Shown in pieces: positions 1-8,366 of a stretch of DNA of 64,000 nucleotides (positions are counted from its first letter, which is position 1; every line of letters begins with the position of its first letter). Made by a program: the position numbers and the translations under genes. Where the stretch lies: NCBI RefSeq assembly GCF_013340205.1, contig NZ_BJTG01000009.1, positions 124,001 through 188,000 of the forward strand, given 5' to 3'. Below the pieces are notes generated by a model. That model saw nothing but the letters and a program-made list of their open reading frames with translations, had not been told where the DNA came from and ran no database searches. The DNA comes from Anaeromyxobacter diazotrophicus (GTDB lineage Bacteria > Myxococcota > Myxococcia > Myxococcales > Anaeromyxobacteraceae).

Positions 1-306
1 GGTGCTGTGGGTGGCTGCGAGCCGCGCGCAGACCGCCTCCAGCTCGGCCATGACGTCGAACATCTCGCGCAGCCGCTCGGGTGGGATCTGCGCCACCACC
101 GACCCGCGCCGCGGCCTCGTGTCGACGAAGCCCGCCGAGGCGAGCTGGATGAGCGCCTCGCGGATGGGGGTGCGCGACACGCCGAAGGTGCTCGCGAGCT
201 CCATCTCGTCGAGGCGCGCGCCGGGCGGGTACTCGCCGACCACGATGCGCTCCTCGATCCGCTCCCGAAGCTGCTCCGAGAGCTTCATCCCGATGGGCTG
301 ATTCAT
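1..306 (-). CDS. GntR-family transcriptional regulator (FCD type likely), 5' part only
   Basis: Reading leftward from an ATG at 306, the protein opens MNQPIGMKLSEQLRERIEER and continues through a GntR winged helix (VSRTPIREALIQLASAGFVDTRPRRGSVVA). It then enters the first helix of what looks like an FCD effector domain (LREMFDVMAELEAVCARLAA). The gene runs off the left edge, so only about 100 residues are visible. An alternative start is the ATG at 288. GntR regulators of this type bind short palindromes and respond to small organic acids or amino acids. A near-palindrome upstream at 335-347 suggests autoregulation. The ligand cannot be read from this fragment. Confidence 0.85.
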   Translation of the reverse strand, partial: MNQPIGMKLSEQLRERIEERIVVGEYPPGARLDEMELASTFGVSRTPIREALIQLASAGFVDTRPRRGSVVAQIPPERLREMFDVMAELEAVCARLAATHST

Positions 307-334
307 TGAGGTTTCGGCGGGCGGCATAGGCTAG

Positions 335-347
335 GTATACAGCATAC
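335..347. promoter_or_regulatory. Candidate GntR operator
   Basis: The 13-mer GTATACAGCATAC is an imperfect inverted repeat (GTATrC with GyATAC) lying 29 bases upstream of the GntR start. It resembles the GTATAC-type half sites bound by FCD/VanR-type GntR proteins. The assignment rests on position and symmetry only. Confidence 0.4.
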
Positions 348-383
348 AATCCCTGCCGCGCCCGGGGTCCGAATGGGGCTGCG

Positions 384-1499
384 TCACGGCGCCGCGCTGG
401 CCGCCGCCGCCCGGAACTTGAGCTCGAGCACCGTCCCGCCCGAGGCGGCCGCGCGCGCCGAGCAAGAGCCGCCCTGCCGCTCGACGAGCGCCGCCGCCAC
501 GGCGAGGCCGCGCGCGCCCGCCGCCGGGGCGACGCCGCTCGGGAGCTTCAGCGCCAGGTGCCGGAGCGCGGGGTCCGCCGCGGGCTGCGGGACGTCGTCC
601 TCGACCTCGATCACCACCGCCTCGCCGCTGCGCGCCGCCCGGACCTGCAGCGGCGCGCGCCGGCGGCCCGCCGCCGCGATGGCGCGCGCCCCGCGCGCGA
701 GCACGTGGAGGAGCGCCTCGGTGAGCGCCCCCTGGTTGGCGAGCGCGTAGAGGCCCGGCGGCACGTCCACCAGCACCTGCGCGTGCGCGACGATCTCGGC
801 GCGGCCGATGCGGAGCGCCGCCTGCACCGCCTCGGAGACGTCGGCCGGCGCCAGGGCCGCGGGGTCGGCGCGGAGCACCGAGCGCAGGTCGCGCGCCAGC
901 ACCTTGAGCCGCTCCGCCGCCGCCGAGGCCTCGTCGGCGGACTCGCGCGCCTGCTCGAGCGCCCGCCACGAGCCGCCGAGCGGCGTGCGCGCCGCGGCGT
1001 CGAGCCCGTCGGCCACGCCGGACATCGCGGAGAGGATCACCGCCACCGGGTTCGCGATCTCGTGCGCGAGGCCCCCCGCCAGCCGGCCCAGCTCGGCCGA
1101 GCGGCCCAGCTCGTCCGCCTCGCGCGCCGCCGCCCGCGCCATCACCCGATCGACCGCGCGCGCGACGGCGTCGCGGAGCGCCCCCGCCTCCACCGGGGCG
1201 GCGAGCAGATCGGCGGCGCCCTGGCGGAGCGCGCGGACCGCCGCCGGGAGCTCGTCCGCGCCGGCCACCACCACGAACTCGAGGTCGCGGTGCCGGCGGC
1301 GCGCCTCCATGGCCCAGCTCGCGTTGCCCGAGAAGTCCGCCAGCTCGACCACCGCCACGTCGAGGCGCTCCAGCTCGGCGGCGCCAGCGGCCGGGCCCAG
1401 CGTGACCTCGACCCCGGCTTCACGCAGGGTCTCGGCCAGCCCGTCGCTCCGCTCCGGTCCCCCCAGCGAGAGGAGCACGCTGGCGATGCGCTCGCCCAA
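384..1499 (-). CDS. Degenerate receiver/histidine kinase-like protein (pseudokinase)
   Basis: About 371 residues. The N-terminal ~115 residues fold like a response-regulator receiver (RIASVLLSLGG onward), but the position expected for the phospho-acceptor Asp reads VAVVELADF, with Glu where Asp normally sits. A HisKA-like segment follows with an intact H-box (GRLAGGLAHEIANPVAV). The C-terminal region should be a HATPase domain but lacks a recognisable N-box Asn and the DxGxG box (VEVEDDVPQPAAD instead). It may therefore be a phosphotransfer or scaffold protein rather than an active kinase. The start is a TTG preceded by GGGGGAGG. The open frame continues upstream into ssrA antisense and is probably not coding there. 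It lies divergent from ssrA and convergent with nothing obvious. Confidence 0.7.
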   Translation of the reverse strand: MGERIASVLLSLGGPERSDGLAETLREAGVEVTLGPAAGAAELERLDVAVVELADFSGNASWAMEARRRHRDLEFVVVAGADELPAAVRALRQGAADLLAAPVEAGALRDAVARAVDRVMARAAAREADELGRSAELGRLAGGLAHEIANPVAVILSAMSGVADGLDAAARTPLGGSWRALEQARESADEASAAAERLKVLARDLRSVLRADPAALAPADVSEAVQAALRIGRAEIVAHAQVLVDVPPGLYALANQGALTEALLHVLARGARAIAAAGRRRAPLQVRAARSGEAVVIEVEDDVPQPAADPALRHLALKLPSGVAPAAGARGLAVAAALVERQGGSCSARAAASGGTVLELKFRAAAASAAP

Positions 1500-1666
1500 G
1501 AGGCCTCCCCCGAGCGGCGCGCCAGCCGACCGTGCGCCGCCCTCCCACCTCGAACCTTGAAGGCAGAGGCGCCAGGAGGCACTCCCCCGGAGAAGGGAGG
1601 CGACGAATGGCCACAGCCCCGACCGGTGCCGTCCCCGCCAGCCCCTGCCGCACGAGGCGACGCCGC

Positions 1667-1695
1667 TTGACTCCGGACCCCCAGATCTTACTAAT
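1667..1695 (+). promoter_or_regulatory. Likely ssrA promoter
   Basis: TTGACT at 1667-1672 and ACTAAT at 1690-1695 are separated by 17 bases, and the predicted start lies a little upstream of the mature tmRNA 5' end at 1719. This fits a processed tmRNA precursor. The -10 match is only 4 of 6. Confidence 0.5.
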
Positions 1696-1718
1696 GACGG
1701 CAGGTTCGCAGTCTTCAA

Positions 1719-2066
<348 letters not shown>

Positions 2067-2090
2067 CCTAACTACCGGATCGCACTCGAT

Positions 2091-2729
2091 TTACCCTCCG
2101 GGGGGCGGGTGCGCCTCCAACCCGACGAGCACCTCCGACGGTGGCCGGTCGAGCAGCCGGATCGCGTCGTCCTTCGCCTCGGGCGTGAGGTGCCTGTACC
2201 GCTGGGTCACGCCGAGCGTCGTAGGGCCGGCGAGCGCCTGGATCGCGGTCGGCGTCGCGCCCCGCATCGCGAGGTGCGAGCAGAACGTGTGCCTGAGGAC
2301 GTGCACACGGTCCGTGACTTCGAGGCCCGCGCGCTTCTGCGCCCGCTCCATCCAGCGCCGGACGATCTTGTTCGTCGGCGTGGAGCCGTCGTTGGCGTAG
2401 AGCACCCTCGGCCCGCGCAGATGCCGGTGTGTCCGGAGCGCCGCCGCGAGCGCCTCGGTGAGCGGGACGTAGCGGTCACGCCCGCCCTTCGGAACGGTGA
2501 CCTTGCCGTTCCACTCGCTCCGCCGGACGTGAAGCCGCTTCCGGCCGAGATCAACGTCGCTCCATTCGAGCGCGATGATCTCGCCACGCCGCAGCCCGGC
2601 GTGTACCAGGTGGCTCGTAGCCAACGCAGACACTGCGCGAACGCTCCCGCAGATCGGCGCTACGAAGAAGGCGGCACACCGCAGGATCGCTCGACGAGGG
2701 ATAGCAGCAAACTTGCGGCTGAGGCGCAC
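2091..2729 (-). pseudogene. Tyrosine recombinase (phage-type integrase), N-terminally truncated and probably inactive
   Basis: The conserved catalytic half is present: HAGLRRGEIIALEWSDVDL with the first Arg, HVLRHTFCSHLAMRG with the HxxR box, and the tyrosine in TQRYRHL. The position normally occupied by His or Trp in the LGH motif reads LAGPTTLGVTQRY, with Pro instead. The recognisable match starts only near nucleotide 2620. The preceding ~45 residues do not look like a core-binding domain, and there is no room for one before the ATPase gene on the other strand. It lies 25 bp from the end of ssrA, as expected for the enzyme that inserted the island. Likely a decayed integrase rather than a working gene. 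Confidence 0.75.
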
Positions 2730-2802
2730 TGCCGGTCTACTTCGGTGTCGAGCCGCTGCGCTAAAGGTACAACACGCACAGACACCGGGGGGGGGAGACT
2801 CA

Positions 2803-5400
2803 GTGCCCGAGACCTTCGATACATGGATGGGCTCTCAGCCACAATGGCTCCAGAGCGCCGCAGCAGACCTCCTGGCGAGCCAGAAGAGTCCAGACGAAGA
2901 GCGGATCACAAAGTTTGCAGATCTGTGCCTCCTTGAGGCGGCCGGATCGAAGGTCGACTTCCCGGCTTTTCCGGCGAACGCTTTCGACCCAGCATCACAG
3001 GGAGTCCAGGTACGCCTGAAGCGGATCGAGTCTGTGGCCGGCGTGAATGCGCTTGACCCAACCGCAAAGCTCGACTTCGCCCCCGCAGACCTTGCGATCG
3101 TGTACGGGCATAACGGCACCGGAAAGTCGGGTTTCGCGAAGCTGACAAAACACGCCGCCAGCTCTCGCGTCAGCTCGACGCTACTGACCAACGTCTTCAC
3201 CGCCGAGCAGCCGGACACCAGTGCCGACTTCGTTCTTGAGCGCGACGGCGCAGAAACGAAGGTGAGCTGGAAGGCAACTGCGGGTCCCCTCCCAGAGATG
3301 AAGCAACTGCACGTCTTCGATGCGGATGTCGCTCGCTTCTACGTGACAGAGAAGGCGGAAGCGAGCTACGAGCCGCGGCGCCTGCGGTTTCTGACGGGGC
3401 TTGTAGACGTCTGCGACCGAGTGAGGGCAGAGCTGCAGCGGCGTAAGGGCAACCTAGTGTCCGCGCTCCCTGCCATTCCCGTGGCAGTGAAGCCGACACA
3501 GGCAGGGACCTACGTTGCCAACCTGAAACCATCGCTGACAGCGGACGCCGTTCAACTCAGGCTCAAGCGCTCGGCCACCCATGACGAACGCGTGAAGAGC
3601 ATTCAGCAGGCGCTGGCGGCGCCGGACCCAGCAACCAGGACTGCGCAGATAGACGCTACGCTGACAACCCTCAAGAACCTAGCAGAGAAGGTAGATGCCA
3701 TCGCGCTGGCTCTAGCCGACGAGCAAGCCAGCACATTGCTCAAGACAGCTAGTGCGGCTCAGAGCTTGCGCAAGGCGGCGCAGGCGTTCGCATCGAAGAC
3801 GTTCGACCAAGCCGGCCTCCCGGGGGTTGGAGGGGAACCGTGGAGACTGATGTGGGAGGCTGCGCGAACCTACTCCAACACGGTAGCGTATCCGGAGCAC
3901 ACGTTCCCGTATTTAGAGGGAGACGGGTTGTGCCCGCTGTGCCAGCAGTCCTTCTCCCAACATGCACGTAGCCGGATCATCAGCTTCGAAGCCTTTGTGC
4001 GAGGTGAGGTGGAGGCCCAAGCACGTGCAGCCGAACACCTTCACCAGCAACTGCTTGAAGCACTCCCGTCGATCCCGAAGCCGGACGATTGGGCTGCACA
4101 CTTTTCGCAGATCCCAGACTGCGGGCCAGCAACGGAGGTGTTTCGAAGCGCGGCCACCGCTAGGGTGAATGCACTCGCGGCGGCATCCGGTCCCGCGAGC
4201 GTCCCCGCCCTCGACAGCAGCACTATCAAGACGGCACTGGAAGCTCGGCGGCTGACACTGCAGAACGAACGCGAGCTGCTGCAGAGTGCTCAGAATGAGG
4301 GCGAGCGAGCCAAGCTCGAAGCCGAACTGGCAGAACTGAAGGCGCTGGATTGGTGCAGTGAGAACTTGGCCGCGCTCCTCAGCGAGCTCAATCGACTCAA
4401 GCAAGTCGCGGCAGTCGATGCAGCCGCCAAGCTAACCAACACCGCCCCGCTCACGAAGAAGAAGAACGAACTCGCCGAAGAGGAGCTGATCGGCGGCTAT
4501 CGCAACCGCTTCGAAAAGGAACTGGTGGCGCTAGGGGCGCAGCGACTCCAGGTGGCGCCCGTTGAGGCTGGGAAGCTCAAGGGCCGAATCACTTTTAGCT
4601 TAGCGATCGTTGGCGCCAAGAAGCCTGCTCAGCCTGGACAGGTACTTAGCGAAGGAGAGGCTCGCGTCGTAGCACTTGCAGCGTTCCTCGCGGACGTGAC
4701 CGTTGCGGGAGCGCGCACCCCGTTCGTTTTCGATGATCCCGTGTCGTCCCTCGATATCGAATTCGAGGAACGGGTCGCAGAGCGACTCGTAGCGTTGTCG
4801 AAGACACGACAGGTGATCGTGTTCACCCATCGGCTATCTCTAGTCACGCTTCTGAAAGAAGCGGCGAAGAAGGAGAGCACTGCGGCGAAGCAGATCGAGA
4901 GTGGGAAGGCAGTGGAGCTCAAAGAGCTGTCGCTCCGTCGCTTGGAAGGCCGCATCGGTCTGGTAACCGAGACCAATGTGCTCGAAAGCAGGGTCGACAA
5001 GGCCCTCAACGATCTAATCGGCAGGCGCCTGGCGGAGGCCAAGAAGCGCGCCGAAGCCGGAGACGTTGAGTCGTACTCGGCATTCATGAAGGGATGCTGC
5101 AGCGACCTGCGGATTCTGACCGAACGAACGATCGAGGAGGAGCTGCTCGGCGGCGTGGTCCTTCGCTTCCGCCGCGCGCTCGTAACCAAAGACAAGCTAA
5201 CCCTGCTGGCGAAGATCACGGTCGAAGACTGCGCGCTGCTCGATAAACTCATGACGCGCTTGTCATCCTTCGAGCACTCTCAACCGCCAGAGCTGGCAGC
5301 CGGGTTGCCGAAATTCGATGAGGTGCTCGCGGATGCGAACGCCCTGAAGTCCTGGGTGGCTGCGTTCCGTGCGCGCACGGTGCCTGCTACGAAGAGCTGA
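2803..5400 (+). CDS. RloC-like SMC/AAA_13 ATPase with zinc hook, putative phage-defence protein
   Basis: 865 residues from a GTG at 2803 that is preceded by a G/A-rich Shine-Dalgarno stretch. The frame is open further upstream but overlaps the integrase and is not protein-like there. Walker A is GHNGTGKS (102-109). A long helical insertion carries a rubredoxin-like zinc hook CPLC (377-380). The ABC-type signature is LSEGEAR (615-621), Walker B is FVFDDP (641-646), and the H-loop His is 676. This is the layout of the RloC/AAA_13 family, in which an ATPase with a zinc-hook coiled coil controls a C-terminal nuclease. The tail holds R770-x3-E774 and H825 (FEHSQP), resembling the Arg-Glu-His triad of PrrC/RloC anticodon nucleases. 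That resemblance is an inference. It is followed after 96 bp by a TIR gene in the same orientation. Confidence 0.8.
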   Translation: MPETFDTWMGSQPQWLQSAAADLLASQKSPDEERITKFADLCLLEAAGSKVDFPAFPANAFDPASQGVQVRLKRIESVAGVNALDPTAKLDFAPADLAIVYGHNGTGKSGFAKLTKHAASSRVSSTLLTNVFTAEQPDTSADFVLERDGAETKVSWKATAGPLPEMKQLHVFDADVARFYVTEKAEASYEPRRLRFLTGLVDVCDRVRAELQRRKGNLVSALPAIPVAVKPTQAGTYVANLKPSLTADAVQLRLKRSATHDERVKSIQQALAAPDPATRTAQIDATLTTLKNLAEKVDAIALALADEQASTLLKTASAAQSLRKAAQAFASKTFDQAGLPGVGGEPWRLMWEAARTYSNTVAYPEHTFPYLEGDGLCPLCQQSFSQHARSRIISFEAFVRGEVEAQARAAEHLHQQLLEALPSIPKPDDWAAHFSQIPDCGPATEVFRSAATARVNALAAASGPASVPALDSSTIKTALEARRLTLQNERELLQSAQNEGERAKLEAELAELKALDWCSENLAALLSELNRLKQVAAVDAAAKLTNTAPLTKKKNELAEEELIGGYRNRFEKELVALGAQRLQVAPVEAGKLKGRITFSLAIVGAKKPAQPGQVLSEGEARVVALAAFLADVTVAGARTPFVFDDPVSSLDIEFEERVAERLVALSKTRQVIVFTHRLSLVTLLKEAAKKESTAAKQIESGKAVELKELSLRRLEGRIGLVTETNVLESRVDKALNDLIGRRLAEAKKRAEAGDVESYSAFMKGCCSDLRILTERTIEEELLGGVVLRFRRALVTKDKLTLLAKITVEDCALLDKLMTRLSSFEHSQPPELAAGLPKFDEVLADANALKSWVAAFRARTVPATKS

Positions 5401-5496
5401 AGCGCTGATGTCCGGGGCGCACTTGCCTGCACGTTTGTGACGCGGGCGTCGGAGTATAAAACGGCAACACTGACCTGAGGTTCGTCGGAGACCCCT

Positions 5497-6642
5497 ATGG
5501 CCGCCCGCTCCGCGCGCAAGAGCCAGAAGTCAGCGCGCCCGGATACATTCGAGTTCGACGTTGCTCTGTCATTCGCCGGCGAGGACCGCCACTACGTCGA
5601 GAAGGTTGCGAGAGACCTTCGCACCATGGGGTTCAAGGTCTTCTACGATAAGTACGAACAAATCACGCTCTGGGGCAAGGACCTGTACGTTCACCTCAGC
5701 GAGATCTACTCCCGACGAGCCAGGTACTCCGTTCTGTTCATCTCGCGGCACTACGCGAGGAAAGTCTGGACGAACCACGAACGCAGAGCGGCTCAGTCGC
5801 GGGCATTCTCGGAAAGCAGTGAAACGATTCTTCCGGCGCGGTTCGACGCAACAGAAATTCCCGGCCTCTTGCCGACCGTCGGATATGTGAGCCTGCAGAA
5901 CCTGCCGGCACTTGAGCTCGCGCGCATGATCCGGGACAAGATCGGGCGTTTCGAACGTGCCGAATTCCTGCCGACGCTCCCTGATCGCGTGATCGAATGG
6001 CTGCTGGCCGGAGACGATCCCGAGCACAACGGATACCTACGCGCGTTCCGAAAGTTCCTTCACAAGGAGGCCGAAGGAAACGCGGAAACAGCGGTGCATC
6101 TTATCGAGGCGGCCGTTCGCGATGCGTTCGCCCAGCTCCGACTCATGAGAGAAGAGGAACGGAAGGCACTTGGCCTGCTGCTCTACCACGCCTGTCCCGC
6201 TAGCCTTCCCCGGAACTTGCACATCGACCTGGAGCTTCTCTGCCGCCTAACTGGGCTTGACGAGCGGACCCTCCTGGGTCAATTCGAGCGCCTAGACTGC
6301 CTCGGGTTCAACGCCAAGACTGCCTACCATAAGACACATTCCCGCAAGGCAGTTCGCAAGAAGTACAACGTTCTCGAACTCGAGTTCAGGCCGGCGAAGA
6401 GCGAACTCATCGGCAACTGGACAATGGCCTTGGACGCGATTGCCTATTGTATCGCGAAAGATTTCTGCTCGCAGCACTTCCTCTCGTCATTCGTGCGTCT
6501 CGATTTTTCGTCGCTAAGCAACGCGACAAGACTCCCAGAGCGTATCGACGAGCACCCGACCGCCAAGCTTGAAGGAGCGAGCAGAGCTCCACGACGACCG
6601 GGTAAGTCGCGCGAACCCCGAGAAGGTGGGCGGAGACGTTGA
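5497..6642 (+). CDS. TIR-domain protein, putative defence effector
   Basis: 381 residues. Residues about 17-150 form a bacterial TIR domain: FEFDVALSFAGEDR at the start, KVFYDKYEQITLWG, then YSVLFISRHYARKVWTNHERRAA. Glu95, after Trp91, lies where NAD-cleaving TIR domains carry their catalytic Glu. The C-terminal ~230 residues are not recognisable to me. They contain predicted helices and possibly a winged helix near 200-260 (LLYHACPASLP, LELLCRLTGLDERTLLGQFERL). No signal peptide is present, so it is cytosolic. A GGAG ribosome site precedes the ATG, and TTGTGA/TATAAA elements at 5435/5455 could give it its own promoter, though the 14-bp spacing is short. Its neighbour is the RloC-like ATPase, suggesting a sensor-effector pair in which the TIR degrades NAD or makes a signal nucleotide. 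Confidence 0.85.
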   Translation: MAARSARKSQKSARPDTFEFDVALSFAGEDRHYVEKVARDLRTMGFKVFYDKYEQITLWGKDLYVHLSEIYSRRARYSVLFISRHYARKVWTNHERRAAQSRAFSESSETILPARFDATEIPGLLPTVGYVSLQNLPALELARMIRDKIGRFERAEFLPTLPDRVIEWLLAGDDPEHNGYLRAFRKFLHKEAEGNAETAVHLIEAAVRDAFAQLRLMREEERKALGLLLYHACPASLPRNLHIDLELLCRLTGLDERTLLGQFERLDCLGFNAKTAYHKTHSRKAVRKKYNVLELEFRPAKSELIGNWTMALDAIAYCIAKDFCSQHFLSSFVRLDFSSLSNATRLPERIDEHPTAKLEGASRAPRRPGKSREPREGGRRR

Positions 6643-6923
6643 GTCGCGTGCCCCACAGTCCGACCGAGGGGGCTCGAAGGCCCGATGGATGCTGGCCCCT
6701 AGGAGCGCACCGTCGCAGACACCGACGGGCACGGCATCGAGGGAGACCGGACAGCAGAACCGCGCTCGCCTCCAACCCCGCCTCCACGACTCCGGGCGAT
6801 TCCTGTCAGGTCGCGTCGGCTCGCGTTGGAGGCGGAGGCGCCGGAACCGGCTGGGGCACAGCGGCTTCGATGAAAATGGCGTGCGTCATCAGACGTTTAC
6901 GTCACCATGCCCCGGCAGGTTCC
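6643..6923. other. Non-coding right end of the island with a foldable element
   Basis: No convincing gene lies here; open frames lack protein-like composition. From 6834 the sequence GGAGGCGCCGG is the exact reverse complement of 6929-6939 inside the right repeat. Nested pairs follow (GGGGCA with TGCCCC, GATGA with TCATC, GACG-TTTA-CGTC), so the stretch 6834-6939 could fold as one branched hairpin. It also contains GGCTTCGATG...TGCGTC, which resembles the 5' portion of tmRNA. It may be a decayed ssrA fragment or recombinase-binding structure. Confidence 0.4.
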
Positions 6924-6941
6924 GATTCCCGGCGCCTCCAC
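6924..6941 (+). repeat. Right attachment-site repeat (attR)
   Basis: Exact 18-base copy of ssrA 2047-2064. It is followed 7 bases later by a strong intrinsic terminator that reads on the ssrA strand, which marks this as the original chromosomal side of the ssrA 3' end. Confidence 0.85.
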
Positions 6942-6948
6942 TTCACGT

Positions 6949-6974
6949 CTCCGGAAACGGAGGCTTTTTCTTTT
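6949..6974 (+). terminator. Rho-independent terminator, originally that of ssrA
   Basis: CTCCG-GAAA-CGGAG followed by GCTTTTTCTTTT: a five-base-pair stem with a GNRA-type tetraloop and a T-rich tail. No gene ends immediately upstream on this strand. Its natural owner is ssrA, from which the island has separated it by about 4.9 kb. Confidence 0.85.
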
Positions 6975-7049
6975 CCCGGCCTTGGTCTCGCGTGGTCTCC
7001 GGGGCTTGGTCTCCACCCACTCGCAGTTCAACTCGGGCAGGATGAGCAT

Positions 7050-7616
7050 GTGACCGACACCTCGAAGCCCCTCCGGTACATCGACGGCTGGTACACCGAT
7101 GACCCCGACGAGTTCCGCTTCTACACGCGCGACGCTCGGCGCTGGTCGTACCGCGCTCAACTTGCCACCGATGCCCGAAGCTGGAAGGCGTGGGCGTGGT
7201 GGTGCATGGCCCTTCTGCCCACCGGCCTCGGGGCGCTCCGCAGTTCGCCGTCACTTACGATTGGCGGGTTGCTGTGGGGCGCCGTCGTTCTCCAGAAGTA
7301 CGTCCACATGCTCCGAACCATCGTGCGGGGCTACCAGCATTCCGTCCTCCTCGACGGTGTCGTTCCCACCTTCGACCGCCGCCATCCTCTGCGTCGTTCT
7401 CTGCTGACTGGCGAACTCCGACATGGGGACAAGGCAGTCCAAGAGCGGGTGGTTGCCATACTTCCCGAGTGGGCCGCGAAATCGCACGCGGGTCGCGATG
7501 GTTCGCTGCGCGTGCTCGTCGCGCACTCACCGTCCGCAGAGTACAGCCCCGTCATCGGAATCCGGCCCGCCCATGAACCGGAAGGCGTGGGCCGGCCGAA
7601 TGAGGCGGTTCGGTAA
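7050..7616 (+). CDS. Small membrane protein, cassette gene A
   Basis: 188 residues from a GTG at 7050 preceded by an AGGATGAG-like ribosome site. A hydrophilic N-terminus (DGWYTDDPDEFRFYTRDARRW) is followed by two hydrophobic stretches (AWAWWCMALLPTGLGAL and LTIGGLLWGAVVLQ), so it probably spans the inner membrane twice. A soluble C-terminal part includes LDGVVPTFDRRHPLRRSLLTGELRH. I do not recognise the family. It is followed 18 bp later by gene B, and a decayed second copy of its C-terminal half lies at 8367-8582, so it belongs to a duplicated module. Function unknown. Confidence 0.6.
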   Translation: MTDTSKPLRYIDGWYTDDPDEFRFYTRDARRWSYRAQLATDARSWKAWAWWCMALLPTGLGALRSSPSLTIGGLLWGAVVLQKYVHMLRTIVRGYQHSVLLDGVVPTFDRRHPLRRSLLTGELRHGDKAVQERVVAILPEWAAKSHAGRDGSLRVLVAHSPSAEYSPVIGIRPAHEPEGVGRPNEAVR

Positions 7617-7634
7617 CTGCTGGCGGGAGCCAAG

Positions 7635-7937
7635 GTGGCGACGAAGAAGTTCTCCAAACGCACGGCCACTCCGAAGCCGGGCCGGAGGACCGAGAACCTC
7701 GGATGTCTGGTCCTTCTCGCCATCCCGAGCGCCTTCGCTGTCGGAGCCTGGAGAGCGGGTAACTCGGTCGCGGCCGCTCTGTTGGCGGCGTTGGCAGTAC
7801 CCGCTGTCGCGTACCGGATCTGGGGACGCCTCTTGGTCGCGCTGGCACTCATGCAGTGGCGCGGCCAGGCATCGAGGGGGTTCTGGTCCTATCGGACTTG
7901 CCATTACCAGCTTGACCGCCAACACCGAACCGGTTGA
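7635..7937 (+). CDS. Small two-helix membrane protein, cassette gene B
   Basis: 100 residues from a GTG preceded by GCGGGAG. A basic N-terminus (KKFSKRTATPKPGRR) is followed by two membrane-spanning segments, GCLVLLAIPSAFAVGAW and a longer one ending VAYRIWGRLLVALALMQW. No known domain was recognised. A decayed copy of its second helix (AVAYWLWGRLLVALALLRWRG) lies near 8590-8695. It sits between genes A and C in what looks like one transcription unit. Function unknown. Confidence 0.55.
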   Translation: MATKKFSKRTATPKPGRRTENLGCLVLLAIPSAFAVGAWRAGNSVAAALLAALAVPAVAYRIWGRLLVALALMQWRGQASRGFWSYRTCHYQLDRQHRTG

Positions 7938-7981
7938 CGCTCGCGGCACGTCATCTGCACGCGCAGAGAGAGAGCGATTGC

Positions 7982-8302
7982 ATGATCGCCATTAGGGTCA
8001 CAGTCGAGCGATTCACGGACGGAGCTCAGCCGGGCTGGGTACTGTGCCGGCTTGTCGACGCTTCGGGCACGCATCACCTGTTCGAGGAGAAGGTGCCCGT
8101 CGTGAGCCGCGATCATCTGGCCGCCGACAGCGCGTACCCGTGCGCTGCGTTCATCGACTGTACCGTCGTCGGTTCGCGACGCGCAGACGACGGCCGTGAA
8201 CTCGTGGAAGTGGACACGGCATCGCCGTGGAGCATCCAGTCCACAGCGGGCGCAACTCGGTTTGTGGTCTTTCGAGAGCAGCTGACCGACTCCAACCCGT
8301 AA
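7982..8302 (+). CDS. Small soluble protein, cassette gene C (immunity-like)
   Basis: 106 residues. The ATG at 7982 is preceded by AGAGAGAGAG, a better start than the in-frame ATG-equivalent 48 bases upstream. The sequence opens MIAIRVTVERFTDGAQPGW and alternates short strands, with FEEKVPVVSRDHL and STAGATRFVVF. This suggests a compact beta-rich cytosolic protein of the size and look of polymorphic-toxin immunity proteins. That is only a resemblance, because no toxin is evident here. It closes the A-B-C set and is followed by the decayed A-B copy. Confidence 0.6.
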   Translation: MIAIRVTVERFTDGAQPGWVLCRLVDASGTHHLFEEKVPVVSRDHLAADSAYPCAAFIDCTVVGSRRADDGRELVEVDTASPWSIQSTAGATRFVVFREQLTDSNP

Positions 8303-8366
8303 CCGCCTGGCGGCGATGCCGTGGGCGCGGCGCGTACCGTCAAGACGGCCTCGCTCGGGCGGTTAC

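Noticed and set aside
2575-2802. N-terminal extension of the RloC-like ATPase
   Set aside because: The extra 76 residues are basic, not family-like, and overlap the integrase. The GTG at 2803 has a G-rich ribosome site and begins the recognisable protein.
5435-5460. Promoter TTGTGA/TATAAA before the TIR gene
   Set aside because: The 14-bp spacing is below the usual range and GC-poor patches occur by chance in the island. Noted in the gene entry but not listed as a feature.
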